From the NCBI GenBank assembly GCA_938023905.1, contig CALJCO010000086.1, forward strand, positions 1-8,373: a stretch of DNA of 8,373 nt, given 5' to 3'. The position numbers and the translations under genes are program-made. The notes beneath the pieces were generated by a model. That model worked only from the letters and a program-made list of their open reading frames with translations. It did no database searches and was not told where the DNA came from. The DNA comes from an uncultured Collinsella sp. (lineage in GTDB: Bacteria > Actinomycetota > Coriobacteriia > Coriobacteriales > Coriobacteriaceae). Positions 1 to 6,252 of the stretch are shown here, in pieces (the stretch's first letter is position 1; each line of letters opens with the position of its first letter).

Positions 1-2
1 CA

Positions 3-39
3 CGCAAAGGAAAGCACTTAATGTGCTTTCCGTCTTGCG
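3..39. repeat. Perfect 9-bp inverted repeat hairpin with outer stem
   Basis: GGAAAGCAC (9-17) and GTGCTTTCC (23-31) are exact reverse complements around the 5-base loop TTAAT. An outer CGCAA/TTGCG stem (3-7 with 35-39) extends it across a small internal loop. No run of T follows on the + strand, so it is not a clear intrinsic terminator; on the minus strand only TTT follows. It could be a transcript-end or processing structure of the upstream gene, or part of the rnj leader. Confidence 0.55.
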
Positions 40-120
40 CAGGACTGTAGAGCAGGAAACTTAGCCCGTGCCGGGCCCGCTGAGACCAGACCGGCGGGAT
101 AGACCGGTTCAGATGGGGCT

Positions 121-192
121 TTGATGCATGGGTGGTCTGTTGTTGTGCAAATGGGTATCATACTGTGGTTACTGCATCGACTCGGTGATGCA
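121..192 (+). promoter_or_regulatory. Candidate alternative-pairing element in rnj leader
   Basis: Bases 173-179 can pair in two mutually exclusive ways. They can pair upstream: 121-128 with 173-180, eight pairs including one G-U. They can also pair downstream: 173-179 with 186-192, seven pairs including one G-U, with a short loop of 180-185. This arises because TGATGCATG is present at both 122-130 and 186-194. Such competing stems occur in attenuators and riboswitches, but I recognise no known riboswitch consensus. The functional reading is inference only. Confidence 0.25.
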
Positions 193-260
193 TGTTTGTA
201 CGTTCCCGGCGGTCGGTTTGCCAGAAGCGCCCCGTCGGTTGTTCCAGACCTGTTTCGAAG

Positions 261-266
261 AAAGGA
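261..266 (+). promoter_or_regulatory. Ribosome binding site of rnj
   Basis: AAAGGA precedes the ATG at 281 with 14 bases between, a longer spacing than usual. The encoded N-terminus runs straight into the family's opening Leu-Lys-Ile-Ile-Pro-Leu-Gly-Gly strand after eight residues, so no alternative start is better. Confidence 0.6.
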
Positions 267-280
267 AACCACACTAACCT

Positions 281-1951
281 ATGGCAACTAAAAAATCATC
301 TCCCTTGAAGATCATCCCGCTCGGCGGCCTTGACGGCATCGGCAAGAACATGACGGTCTTCGAGTGCGGCGACGACATGGTGCTCGTCGACGCCGGTCTC
401 ATGTTCCCGGATGACTCCCAGCCCGGTATCGACCTGGTGCTTCCCGACTACACCTATGTTCTAGAGAACGAGGAGAAGCTCCGCGGTATCGTCGTCACCC
501 ACGGCCACGAGGACCACACCGGTTCGCTTCCGTATCTGCTGCAGGACCTCAACAACAAGGTGCCCATCTTCTCGAGCAAGCTGACGCTTGGTTTTATCGA
601 GGGCAAGCTTTCTGAGTTCCGCATCCGCGCACCCAAGTTCCGCGAGGTCAAGGGCGGCAGCCATGTCAACCTCGGCGGCATCTCGCTCGACTTCTTCTCG
701 ATGACGCACTCCATCCCCGGCGCTCTGGGCGTGTTCATCCGCACCAATCAGGGCACCGTTATGCACACCGGCGACTTTAAGCTCGACCAGACGCCCATCG
801 ACGGCGTCACGCCCGACTATGCCGCTATCAGCCGCTTTGCCAAGCAGGGCATCGACCTGCTGCTTTCCGACTCTACCAACGCCACGGTTCCCGGCTTTAC
901 CAAGTCCGAGGCAGAGGTTGGTCCCAACCTGCTGCACGCCATCAAGAACGCCCCGGGTCGCGTGTTCGTCGCATCGTTCTCGAGCCACATCCATCGTTTG
1001 CAGCAGATCTGCGATGCCGCCCGCAAGTGCGGCCGTAAGGTCGTTGTGACCGGTCGCTCTATGCTCACGAACACCCGCGTGGCGCGTGAGCTGGGCTACC
1101 TCAACATTGATGACGCCGATATCATCGATGCCTTCGACATTGATAACCTGCCCGACGACAAGATCGTCGTCATGTGCACTGGTTCGCAGGGCGAGCCGCT
1201 GTCGGCTCTGTCCCGCATGGCCAATGGCGAGCACAAGACGCTTTCCATCCACGAGGGCGATACCGTTATCCTCTCTGCAACTCCTGTTCCCGGCAATGAG
1301 AAAGCCGTCCAGCAGGTCGTCAACAGCCTTGCCAAGCTCGGCTGCGACGTGTGGGATAAGAACCGCGCTCTCGTCCACGTCTCCGGTCACGGTAGCCAGG
1401 AGGAGCTCAAGCTCCTGATGGCCATGGCCAAGCCCACGTACTTTATGCCGGTTCACGGTGAGGCCGTGCACCTGCGCGCCCATGCCCAGCTGGCCCGCAA
1501 GATGGGTCTCAAGGACGATCATATCTTTATTCTCGATAACGGCGACACGCTCGAGATGCGCGGCGGTATCGTCAAGCGCGGTACGCCCGTCGAGTCCGGC
1601 GTCGTCTATGTTGACGGCCTGCGCATCGGCGACACCGACCCCATCGTCCTGCGCGACCGTCAAAAGCTCGCCAACGACGGCATGGTCACAGCCGTTGCCA
1701 TCGTCTCGCTCAAGCACAAGAAGATCGAGGCCATCGAGTTCTCGGGCCGCGGTGTTTCGTTTGCCATCGACGATCAATTCTCCGAGGATGCCTCCGCGTC
1801 CATCATGAAGACGATCGAGAAGGGCAAGTTTAGCTTTACCAGCAGCGGCTCCGATGCTATTCGTAAGGCCGTGCGCGATTCGCTCTCCAACTTCATTTGG
1901 AGCCGTACGCGTACCCGTCCGATGATCATCCCGGTCGTCATGGAGGTTTAG
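281..1951 (+). CDS. rnj: Ribonuclease J
   Basis: RNase J is a metallo-beta-lactamase/beta-CASP enzyme with 5'-to-3' exonuclease and endonuclease activity, acting in the cytoplasm on rRNA maturation and mRNA decay. The 556-residue product has the usual family length. The zinc motif HGHEDH lies at residues 74-79. Further metal ligands are His143 (in Thr-His-Ser) and Asp165 (in His-Thr-Gly-Asp-Phe). The beta-CASP insert occupies roughly residues 200-360. The late motifs Ser-Gly-His-Gly-Ser (368-372) and Pro-Val-His-Gly-Glu (390-394) are present, and a C-terminal dimerisation-type domain follows from about 450. All expected catalytic residues are present, so it should be active. It is the first gene of the apparent operon, and its last codons contain the Shine-Dalgarno of ftsK. 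An rnj gene just upstream of ftsK is an actinobacterial arrangement. Its own structured leader makes feedback control possible but unproven. Confidence 0.96.
   Translation: MATKKSSPLKIIPLGGLDGIGKNMTVFECGDDMVLVDAGLMFPDDSQPGIDLVLPDYTYVLENEEKLRGIVVTHGHEDHTGSLPYLLQDLNNKVPIFSSKLTLGFIEGKLSEFRIRAPKFREVKGGSHVNLGGISLDFFSMTHSIPGALGVFIRTNQGTVMHTGDFKLDQTPIDGVTPDYAAISRFAKQGIDLLLSDSTNATVPGFTKSEAEVGPNLLHAIKNAPGRVFVASFSSHIHRLQQICDAARKCGRKVVVTGRSMLTNTRVARELGYLNIDDADIIDAFDIDNLPDDKIVVMCTGSQGEPLSALSRMANGEHKTLSIHEGDTVILSATPVPGNEKAVQQVVNSLAKLGCDVWDKNRALVHVSGHGSQEELKLLMAMAKPTYFMPVHGEAVHLRAHAQLARKMGLKDDHIFILDNGDTLEMRGGIVKRGTPVESGVVYVDGLRIGDTDPIVLRDRQKLANDGMVTAVAIVSLKHKKIEAIEFSGRGVSFAIDDQFSEDASASIMKTIEKGKFSFTSSGSDAIRKAVRDSLSNFIWSRTRTRPMIIPVVMEV
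1942..1946 (+). promoter_or_regulatory. Ribosome binding site of ftsK inside rnj
   Basis: GGAGG lies in the last codons of rnj, six bases before a TTG start at 1953. It decides the unusual start codon: no ATG or GTG is nearby in frame with a comparable site, and the TTG begins one base after the rnj stop. Translation of ftsK is therefore probably coupled to that of rnj. Confidence 0.8.
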
Positions 1952-1952
1952 T

Positions 1953-4733
1953 TTGGCGCGCGGATCTGCACAAAACGCCAAAGGCAATAAAGCCAACAAC
2001 CAGCCGGCATCTGCTAAGGGTGCCGGTTCCCATCTGCGTGCCAATAAGGGCCATGAGGCAGACTTCGACGATTTTGAGCCCTTGGTCGAGCCTTCGGCCA
2101 ATCGCGATATCGCCGGCGTGGTCATTGCCGTTTTGGCGATCGCGTCCTTCATTGCCGTTATCTCACCGGCAACTGCGCCCGTGACGGCTGCTGTTGCCGG
2201 GTTCTATCACCTGGGCTTTGGCCTGGGCGCCTACGTGCTGCCGATCGTCATCTTGCTGTTTGCCGCCACGCTCTTTTTGGGTGAGGACTCGCCGCTCAAC
2301 GTGCGCTCTGTTGCGGGCGGCGCCGTGGTCTTTATCGCCGTCGTCTCCATTCTTTCGCTGATGGTGCCGGGCACTAGCGATTCGTGCGACCTTATGTTTA
2401 CGCCGCAAAATCTGTCCGCCTCGGGTGGCTACATCGGTGCGTTTATTGCGAGTGCGCTGCAGAATGCCCTGGGTAAGCCTATCGCGATGGTGGTCCTGTT
2501 GGGTCTGGCCGTCGTTGGTTTTGTCATCATCGGCTTTTCTGTGGGTGGTGTGCTGCGCTCTGCACGCGATCGTGCGGCAGATTTTGCCGAACGCCGTCGT
2601 GCCGATGTCAACGCCAGCCCTTGGGGTGACGACGAAGCCCTGTCGGTGCCCGGCGTTGCCCGTCCGCACCTGAGCATTCTTCGTCAAAAGGGCTCCGATG
2701 CTGCCGTGACCACGGTCATGGGCAACGATGTGGACCCGGTTTTGGACGATGACGACGAGGACGATGACCCGTTTGTCGACGTATCCGAGTCGGTTGAAGC
2801 TGAGCGGGCCAAGACCACGCTGTTGCCGCACCGCCATGCCAAGAAGGGCAAGGCCGCGCCCAAGCTCAATACAAGTGAGCCCGACCCGTCTTGGTCCGAT
2901 AGCGAGATTGAGCTCACCGAGGGCGATGACGAGGACGACGAGGCTCCGATTGAGACCGCAAAGACAACTTTGCTGCCGCGTCGCCATGCAAAGCGCGGCC
3001 AGGTAACCGGCCAGCTTTCGATGGAAGACGACTCCGATAAGATCGACGAGCCCGAGCCGCCGTTTGCCGTGAATCCCGTCTCGGCCGCACCTCAGATTCC
3101 CGACTTCCTGAAGCATCCCAAGGTTGCCGATGCGCCTGCCACGAGTGCCGTCGACTCGGTTGCGGCTCGTGATGGGGGAGCGGACGACGGCGCCGCAGAT
3201 AACGAGGGCGAAGAAGAGGACGGCCTCAAGCTTCCGCCGCTCGAAATCCTGCATGCCAACCCGCAGTCGGCTTCCGCTGCGTCTTCGGATAAGGAGCTGG
3301 AGCAGACCGCTGAGTCGCTGCAATCCACCTTGCTTGAGTTTGGCCGCAGTGCCCGCGTGGTCGGCTGGATCGCCGGCCCCACGGTGACGACCTTTAAGCT
3401 GCAACCTGGCGAGGGCGAGCGCGTGAGCAAGATATCGAGCCTCGAGGACGATATTGCGCTTTCGCTCGCTGCCCAGTCGGTGCGTATCTTTGCCCCGATC
3501 CCCGGCACCTCGCTCGTGGGCATCGAGATTCCCAACCGCAAGCGCCAGAACGTCAATCTGGGCGACGTGCTGCCCTATGTGAAGGGCGGTCCGCTCGAGC
3601 TCGCTATCGGCCGCGACGCCGAGGGCACGCCGGTTGTCGCCGACCTCGCCAAGATGCCTCACCTGTTGATCGCCGGTACGACCGGTTCTGGTAAGTCGGT
3701 GATGATCAATTCCATCATCACGACCTTGCTCATGCGCGCCCTTCCCGAGGACGTTCGCCTGATTATGGTCGACCCCAAGCGCGTCGAGCTTGCGGGCTAT
3801 AACGGTCTGCCGCATCTCTATGTGCCCGTGGTGACCGAGCCCAAGCAGGCCGCGAGCGCTCTGCAATGGGCCGTGTCCGAGATGGAGCGTCGCCTGAAGG
3901 TCTTCGAGCGTCTCAACGTGCGTAAGATCTCGACCTACAATGAAAAGCAGGCCGCCGGCGAGTTTGAGCATTACGACAACCCGCCGCAAAAGATGCCCTA
4001 CCTGGTCATCATTATTGACGAGCTCTCTGACCTGATGATGGTCGCCGGTAAGGATGTCGAGGCCTCGATCGTGCGTATTGCACAGCTGGGCCGTGCCGCC
4101 GGTATTCACCTTATCGTTGCCACGCAGCGCCCCAGCTCCAACGTGGTGACGGGCCTCATCAAGGCCAACATCACCAACCGCATCGCCTTTAACGTCGCCA
4201 CGGGCATTGATTCGCGCGTCATCATCGACCAGATGGGTGCCGAAAAGCTCACCGGTTTGGGCGACATGCTGTTCTCAAAGGTCGACTGGGGCAAGCCCCG
4301 CCGTATCCAGGGCTGCTTTGTCTCGGATGACGAAATCAACGAGATTGTCGAGTTTGTCAAGTCGCAAAGCGAGCCCGACTATCATGAGGAGATTCTGTCC
4401 GCCGTGGCGCCCGCTTCCATGTCCATGGCGGGTGGCGGCGGCATTGTCCGCACCGGAGTCGCCGAGCCGCAAGACGATGATCCGCTCATCTGGGAAGCCG
4501 CCCATATTGTGGTGGAATCGCAGCTGGGCTCCACATCTGGCCTGCAACGTCGTCTGAAGGTTGGCTATGCGCGCGCCGGGCGTATTATGGACATGCTGGA
4601 AGAAAAGGGTGTCGTCGGCCCGCCCGACGGTTCCAAGCCGCGCGAGGTCCTGTTGGACGAGGAGGGGCTTGCCGCGCTGGAATCTGTCGACGCCGAGATG
4701 GCACGTGAAGATCGTGAGTTTGGAGGATTCTGA
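1953..4733 (+). CDS. ftsK: FtsK/SpoIIIE-family DNA translocase
   Basis: FtsK is a septum-anchored hexameric ATPase that pumps chromosomal DNA and promotes dimer resolution and segregation. The 926-residue product starts at TTG. The N-terminal membrane part has hydrophobic segments near residues 53-70, 92-109, 120-138 and 177-196, with a weaker one at 158-174. A charged, poorly conserved linker spans about 202-440. The alpha/beta motor domains occupy about 446-820, with Walker A GTTGSGKS at 575-582 and Walker B ending in Asp689-Glu690. The C-terminal gamma winged-helix domain (about 842-905) contains the hallmark Leu-Gln-Arg-Arg-Leu-Lys-Val-Gly-Tyr-Ala-Arg-Ala-Gly-Arg (864-877), used to read orienting sequences in DNA. 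Overall length lies between B. subtilis SpoIIIE and E. coli FtsK. One small oddity is Ile-Thr-Asn-Arg (740-743), where many homologues have Ile-Pro-(Ser/Thr)-Arg. The linker holds a repeated acidic/basic module, listed separately. The gene overlaps the next one by one base. Confidence 0.96.
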   Translation: MARGSAQNAKGNKANNQPASAKGAGSHLRANKGHEADFDDFEPLVEPSANRDIAGVVIAVLAIASFIAVISPATAPVTAAVAGFYHLGFGLGAYVLPIVILLFAATLFLGEDSPLNVRSVAGGAVVFIAVVSILSLMVPGTSDSCDLMFTPQNLSASGGYIGAFIASALQNALGKPIAMVVLLGLAVVGFVIIGFSVGGVLRSARDRAADFAERRRADVNASPWGDDEALSVPGVARPHLSILRQKGSDAAVTTVMGNDVDPVLDDDDEDDDPFVDVSESVEAERAKTTLLPHRHAKKGKAAPKLNTSEPDPSWSDSEIELTEGDDEDDEAPIETAKTTLLPRRHAKRGQVTGQLSMEDDSDKIDEPEPPFAVNPVSAAPQIPDFLKHPKVADAPATSAVDSVAARDGGADDGAADNEGEEEDGLKLPPLEILHANPQSASAASSDKELEQTAESLQSTLLEFGRSARVVGWIAGPTVTTFKLQPGEGERVSKISSLEDDIALSLAAQSVRIFAPIPGTSLVGIEIPNRKRQNVNLGDVLPYVKGGPLELAIGRDAEGTPVVADLAKMPHLLIAGTTGSGKSVMINSIITTLLMRALPEDVRLIMVDPKRVELAGYNGLPHLYVPVVTEPKQAASALQWAVSEMERRLKVFERLNVRKISTYNEKQAAGEFEHYDNPPQKMPYLVIIIDELSDLMMVAGKDVEASIVRIAQLGRAAGIHLIVATQRPSSNVVTGLIKANITNRIAFNVATGIDSRVIIDQMGAEKLTGLGDMLFSKVDWGKPRRIQGCFVSDDEINEIVEFVKSQSEPDYHEEILSAVAPASMSMAGGGGIVRTGVAEPQDDDPLIWEAAHIVVESQLGSTSGLQRRLKVGYARAGRIMDMLEEKGVVGPPDGSKPREVLLDEEGLAALESVDAEMAREDREFGGF
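2808..3002 (+). repeat. Two-copy basic motif in the FtsK linker
   Basis: Residues 286-299 and 336-349 of FtsK share the pattern AKTTLLP(H/R)RHAK(K/R)G, exactly 50 residues apart. Each copy follows an acidic run: Asp/Glu-rich 264-272 before the first, and Glu/Asp-rich 323-330 before the second. Of the 12 identical residues, six use different synonymous codons (for example acc/aca, ctg/ttg, gcc/gca). The similarity is therefore held at protein level rather than being a fresh DNA duplication. Confidence 0.8.
4722..4726 (+). promoter_or_regulatory. Ribosome binding site of the rodZ-like gene
   Basis: GGAGG within the last codons of ftsK sits six bases before the ATG at 4733. That ATG shares its A with the ftsK stop (TGATG), a classic coupled arrangement which fixes the start. 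Confidence 0.8.
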
Positions 4734-6226
4734 TGGCTGCACGCTTTGGTGACATGCTGCTCGAGCAGCGTCGCCGAATGGGCCTTTCCATTCAGCAGGT
4801 CGCCAACACCATCAAAATCAGGCCGCAGATCATCGAGTTTTTCGAGACCGGTAATTTTGCTTCGATGCCGCCGCGTGGCTATGCGCAGGGTATGATTTCG
4901 AGCTATGCTCGCTTTTTGGGCCTCAATCCGCGTGAGGTCGTCAATGCCTACTTTGACGACCTGATGGCATACGAACGCGAGACGTCGCAGCAGGGCGGTC
5001 GTTTCCAGGACGCTGCCGGCTACGTCAATTCGCGTTCCTCTGTCGATAACGGGCGCTTTCTGATGGTTCAGGGCGGTCGTTCGACCCGCTATGGACAGCG
5101 TCCTCAGCAGGCCGGTTATATTACCGAGACGGGTTCGGGCGAGGAGATTCGCTCACAGCGTGACCGGTTCCGCAGTACGCCGATGCCCGAGGACCGTGCA
5201 CTTCCCGCTGCCCGCGGCGTGGCGCGTGACCCTCGTGCCGGCTACGGCGACGGCGGCTATTCCGATCGCGGTCACCGTGGTATCTCCACCGGACGCTCTC
5301 GCGGTGGCTATGCGGACGCCGACACCACGCAGGTGACGCCGCGTCTTCGCTCTCAACCACAGTCGTATAGCCAGCGCTCTTCGGCTCCGCGTGCGGGCCA
5401 GCGTGGCTATCAAGGCCGCGGTGAACTTGCGCCCCGCTCGGGTCAGCGCAGCCTTCAGGGCCAGGGTGGCTATCGCGGCCGTTCCGATAGCAATCGTGGT
5501 CGTATGCCTCAGGGAGGCGGCCGCAGCAGTTCCAGTCGTGGACGCGGCGGTTCCCGTGCTCCTCAAAACAACGGGCTCGATCCGCGTATCGTCTACGCCG
5601 GTATCGGTGCCGTGGCGTTGCTGCTGATCGTGCTCATCGTGGTACTTCTGCGCGGCTGCGCATCTTCGACGCCCGAGACCACGCCCGAGACGCCCACTGC
5701 TACCAAGACGACGACCAAGAAGTCTTCTAAGAAGACCGAAACGGTCGACGAGGACGAAGACACCGATGAGGCGACGGATGAGTCGACCGATTCGGATGCC
5801 ACCAAGACGACGGCTAAAAAGGAAGAGAACGAGGTAACGAAGGTCAAGGTCTCCGTTGCCAAGGGAAAGACCGCCTGGATTGAGGTCAAGGTCGACGGTA
5901 AGTCGGTCTATGGTGCCCAGGCGACTGGCCCCTTTGAGCAGGAGTACACGCCCGAGTCCTCGATCGAGATCACCACGTCCAAGCCTTCCGATGTCACCGT
6001 TACCAAGAACGGCGAAAAGGTCCGTTACGATACTAAGACCTCGGGCGTAGCGCGTGTGACGATCACCGTTCCCAAGAAGGAGACGACTGATTCCGAGAAT
6101 GGTGAAAGTTCTGATGGTGCCGACACCACCGATGGCACCGATGCCCAGTCCACGGATGGCGCCGATACCGCAACTGACGGCCAGACGCCCACCGATTCTA
6201 CCGACTATTCGTACGATAGCTACTAA
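4733..6226 (+). CDS. rodZ: RodZ-like HTH membrane protein with Arg/Gly/Tyr-rich linker
   Basis: RodZ-family proteins link cytoplasmic shape determinants to the envelope. The 497-residue product begins with a RodZ-type helix-turn-helix (about 5-75, including Phe-Glu-Thr-Gly-Asn and a Pro-Pro-Arg-Gly-Tyr turn). A low-complexity linker follows at about 81-285. One transmembrane helix (286-306) places the N-terminus inside. A Thr/Lys/Asp/Glu-rich spacer (310-366), a DUF4115-like beta domain (367-446) and a Ser/Thr/Asp tail (447-497) follow. The linker has about 36 Arg in 205 residues, many Gly, nine Tyr and no Lys, whereas residues 308-497 have about 20 Lys and two Arg. The only cysteine I see is Cys309, just past the membrane. 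The large Arg-rich insert is not part of E. coli RodZ as I know it. The position between ftsK and pgsA matches Bacillus ymfM. The domain call is firm; a role in shape or with MreB is inferred from the family, and the linker's role is unknown. Confidence 0.88.
   Translation: MAARFGDMLLEQRRRMGLSIQQVANTIKIRPQIIEFFETGNFASMPPRGYAQGMISSYARFLGLNPREVVNAYFDDLMAYERETSQQGGRFQDAAGYVNSRSSVDNGRFLMVQGGRSTRYGQRPQQAGYITETGSGEEIRSQRDRFRSTPMPEDRALPAARGVARDPRAGYGDGGYSDRGHRGISTGRSRGGYADADTTQVTPRLRSQPQSYSQRSSAPRAGQRGYQGRGELAPRSGQRSLQGQGGYRGRSDSNRGRMPQGGGRSSSSRGRGGSRAPQNNGLDPRIVYAGIGAVALLLIVLIVVLLRGCASSTPETTPETPTATKTTTKKSSKKTETVDEDEDTDEATDESTDSDATKTTAKKEENEVTKVKVSVAKGKTAWIEVKVDGKSVYGAQATGPFEQEYTPESSIEITTSKPSDVTVTKNGEKVRYDTKTSGVARVTITVPKKETTDSENGESSDGADTTDGTDAQSTDGADTATDGQTPTDSTDYSYDSY
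5396..5481 (+). repeat. Imperfect in-frame repeats in the RodZ linker
   Basis: Bases 5396-5418 and 5459-5481 match at 20 of 23 positions and are 63 bases (21 codons) apart, so they stay in frame. They encode Gly-Gln-Arg-Gly-Tyr-Gln-Gly-Arg (222-229) and Gly-Gln-Gly-Gly-Tyr-Arg-Gly-Arg (243-250). A third related unit, Gly-Gln-Arg-Ser-Leu-Gln-Gly, lies between them at 237-243. This suggests the linker grew by local duplication. Confidence 0.6.
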
Positions 6227-6238
6227 GCCGCTCGTACG
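6210..6238 (+). repeat. Inverted repeat across the rodZ stop codon
   Basis: CGTACGA (6210-6216) and TCGTACG (6232-6238) are exact reverse complements with a 15-base loop holding the TAA stop of the RodZ-like gene. The structure ends two bases before the AAAGGA of yajQ. There is no T run after it, so it is not a terminator. It might affect mRNA processing or initiation at yajQ, or be chance. Confidence 0.35.
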
Positions 6239-6240
6239 CG

Positions 6241-6246
6241 AAAGGA
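6241..6246 (+). promoter_or_regulatory. Ribosome binding site of yajQ
   Basis: AAAGGA lies six bases before the ATG at 6253, an ordinary spacing. It supports this start, which also gives the expected family N-terminus. Confidence 0.7.
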
Positions 6247-6252
6247 AACATC

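Larger units (their letters stand above)
1..280. other. Non-coding leader upstream of rnj
   Basis: I find no convincing gene in these 280 bases. Forward frames are broken early, with stops at 19-21, 48-50 and 62-64. The first of these (frame 1, ending His-Ala-Lys-Glu-Ser-Thr-stop) could be the tail of an upstream gene, but six residues are too few to identify it. The stretch is rich in short inverted repeats (9-17/23-31, 64-68/72-76, 63-67/116-120, 83-88/133-138, 121-128/173-180, 173-179/186-192), so its RNA is probably structured. A 9-base direct repeat TGATGCATG occurs at 122-130 and 186-194. The rnj promoter should lie here or upstream, but I could not place a good -35/-10 pair. Confidence 0.7.

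Noticed and set aside
63..120. tRNA-like multi-branched fold (AGCCC pairing with GGGCT, GGTTC near the 3' end)
   Set aside because: At 58 bases it is too short for a tRNA. The T-arm does not form a stem, and no anticodon arm of proper size is present.
133..161. Possible promoter with TATCAT (156-161) as -10
   Set aside because: The -10 is fair, but at 17-bp spacing the -35 would be TGGTCT, a poor match to TTGACA, and no extended -10 is present. It is not strong enough to annotate.
18..272. Minus-strand open frame of 84 codons in the leader
   Set aside because: I see no known domain and no clear binding site, and its composition looks non-coding. The region is better explained as structured leader.
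461..2152. Minus-strand open frame of 563 codons opposite rnj and the ftsK start
   Set aside because: It mirrors the codon pattern of the real genes. High third-position GC suppresses stops on the opposite strand. The product is His/Asp/Leu-rich with no recognisable domain, and the + strand proteins carry complete catalytic motifs.
2163..4109. Minus-strand open frame of 648 codons opposite ftsK
   Set aside because: Same shadow effect. It crosses the conserved ftsK motor region and shows no domain of its own.
4721..4740. Possible frameshift or fusion between ftsK and the rodZ-like gene
   Set aside because: FtsK ends after a complete gamma domain, and the next gene has its own ribosome binding site and a proper HTH start. 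The one-base overlap is ordinary coupling.
5642..5659. Lipoprotein signal at Leu-Arg-Gly-Cys in the RodZ-like protein
   Set aside because: The site is internal at residue 309 after a cytoplasmic domain, and Arg at -2 does not fit the lipobox.
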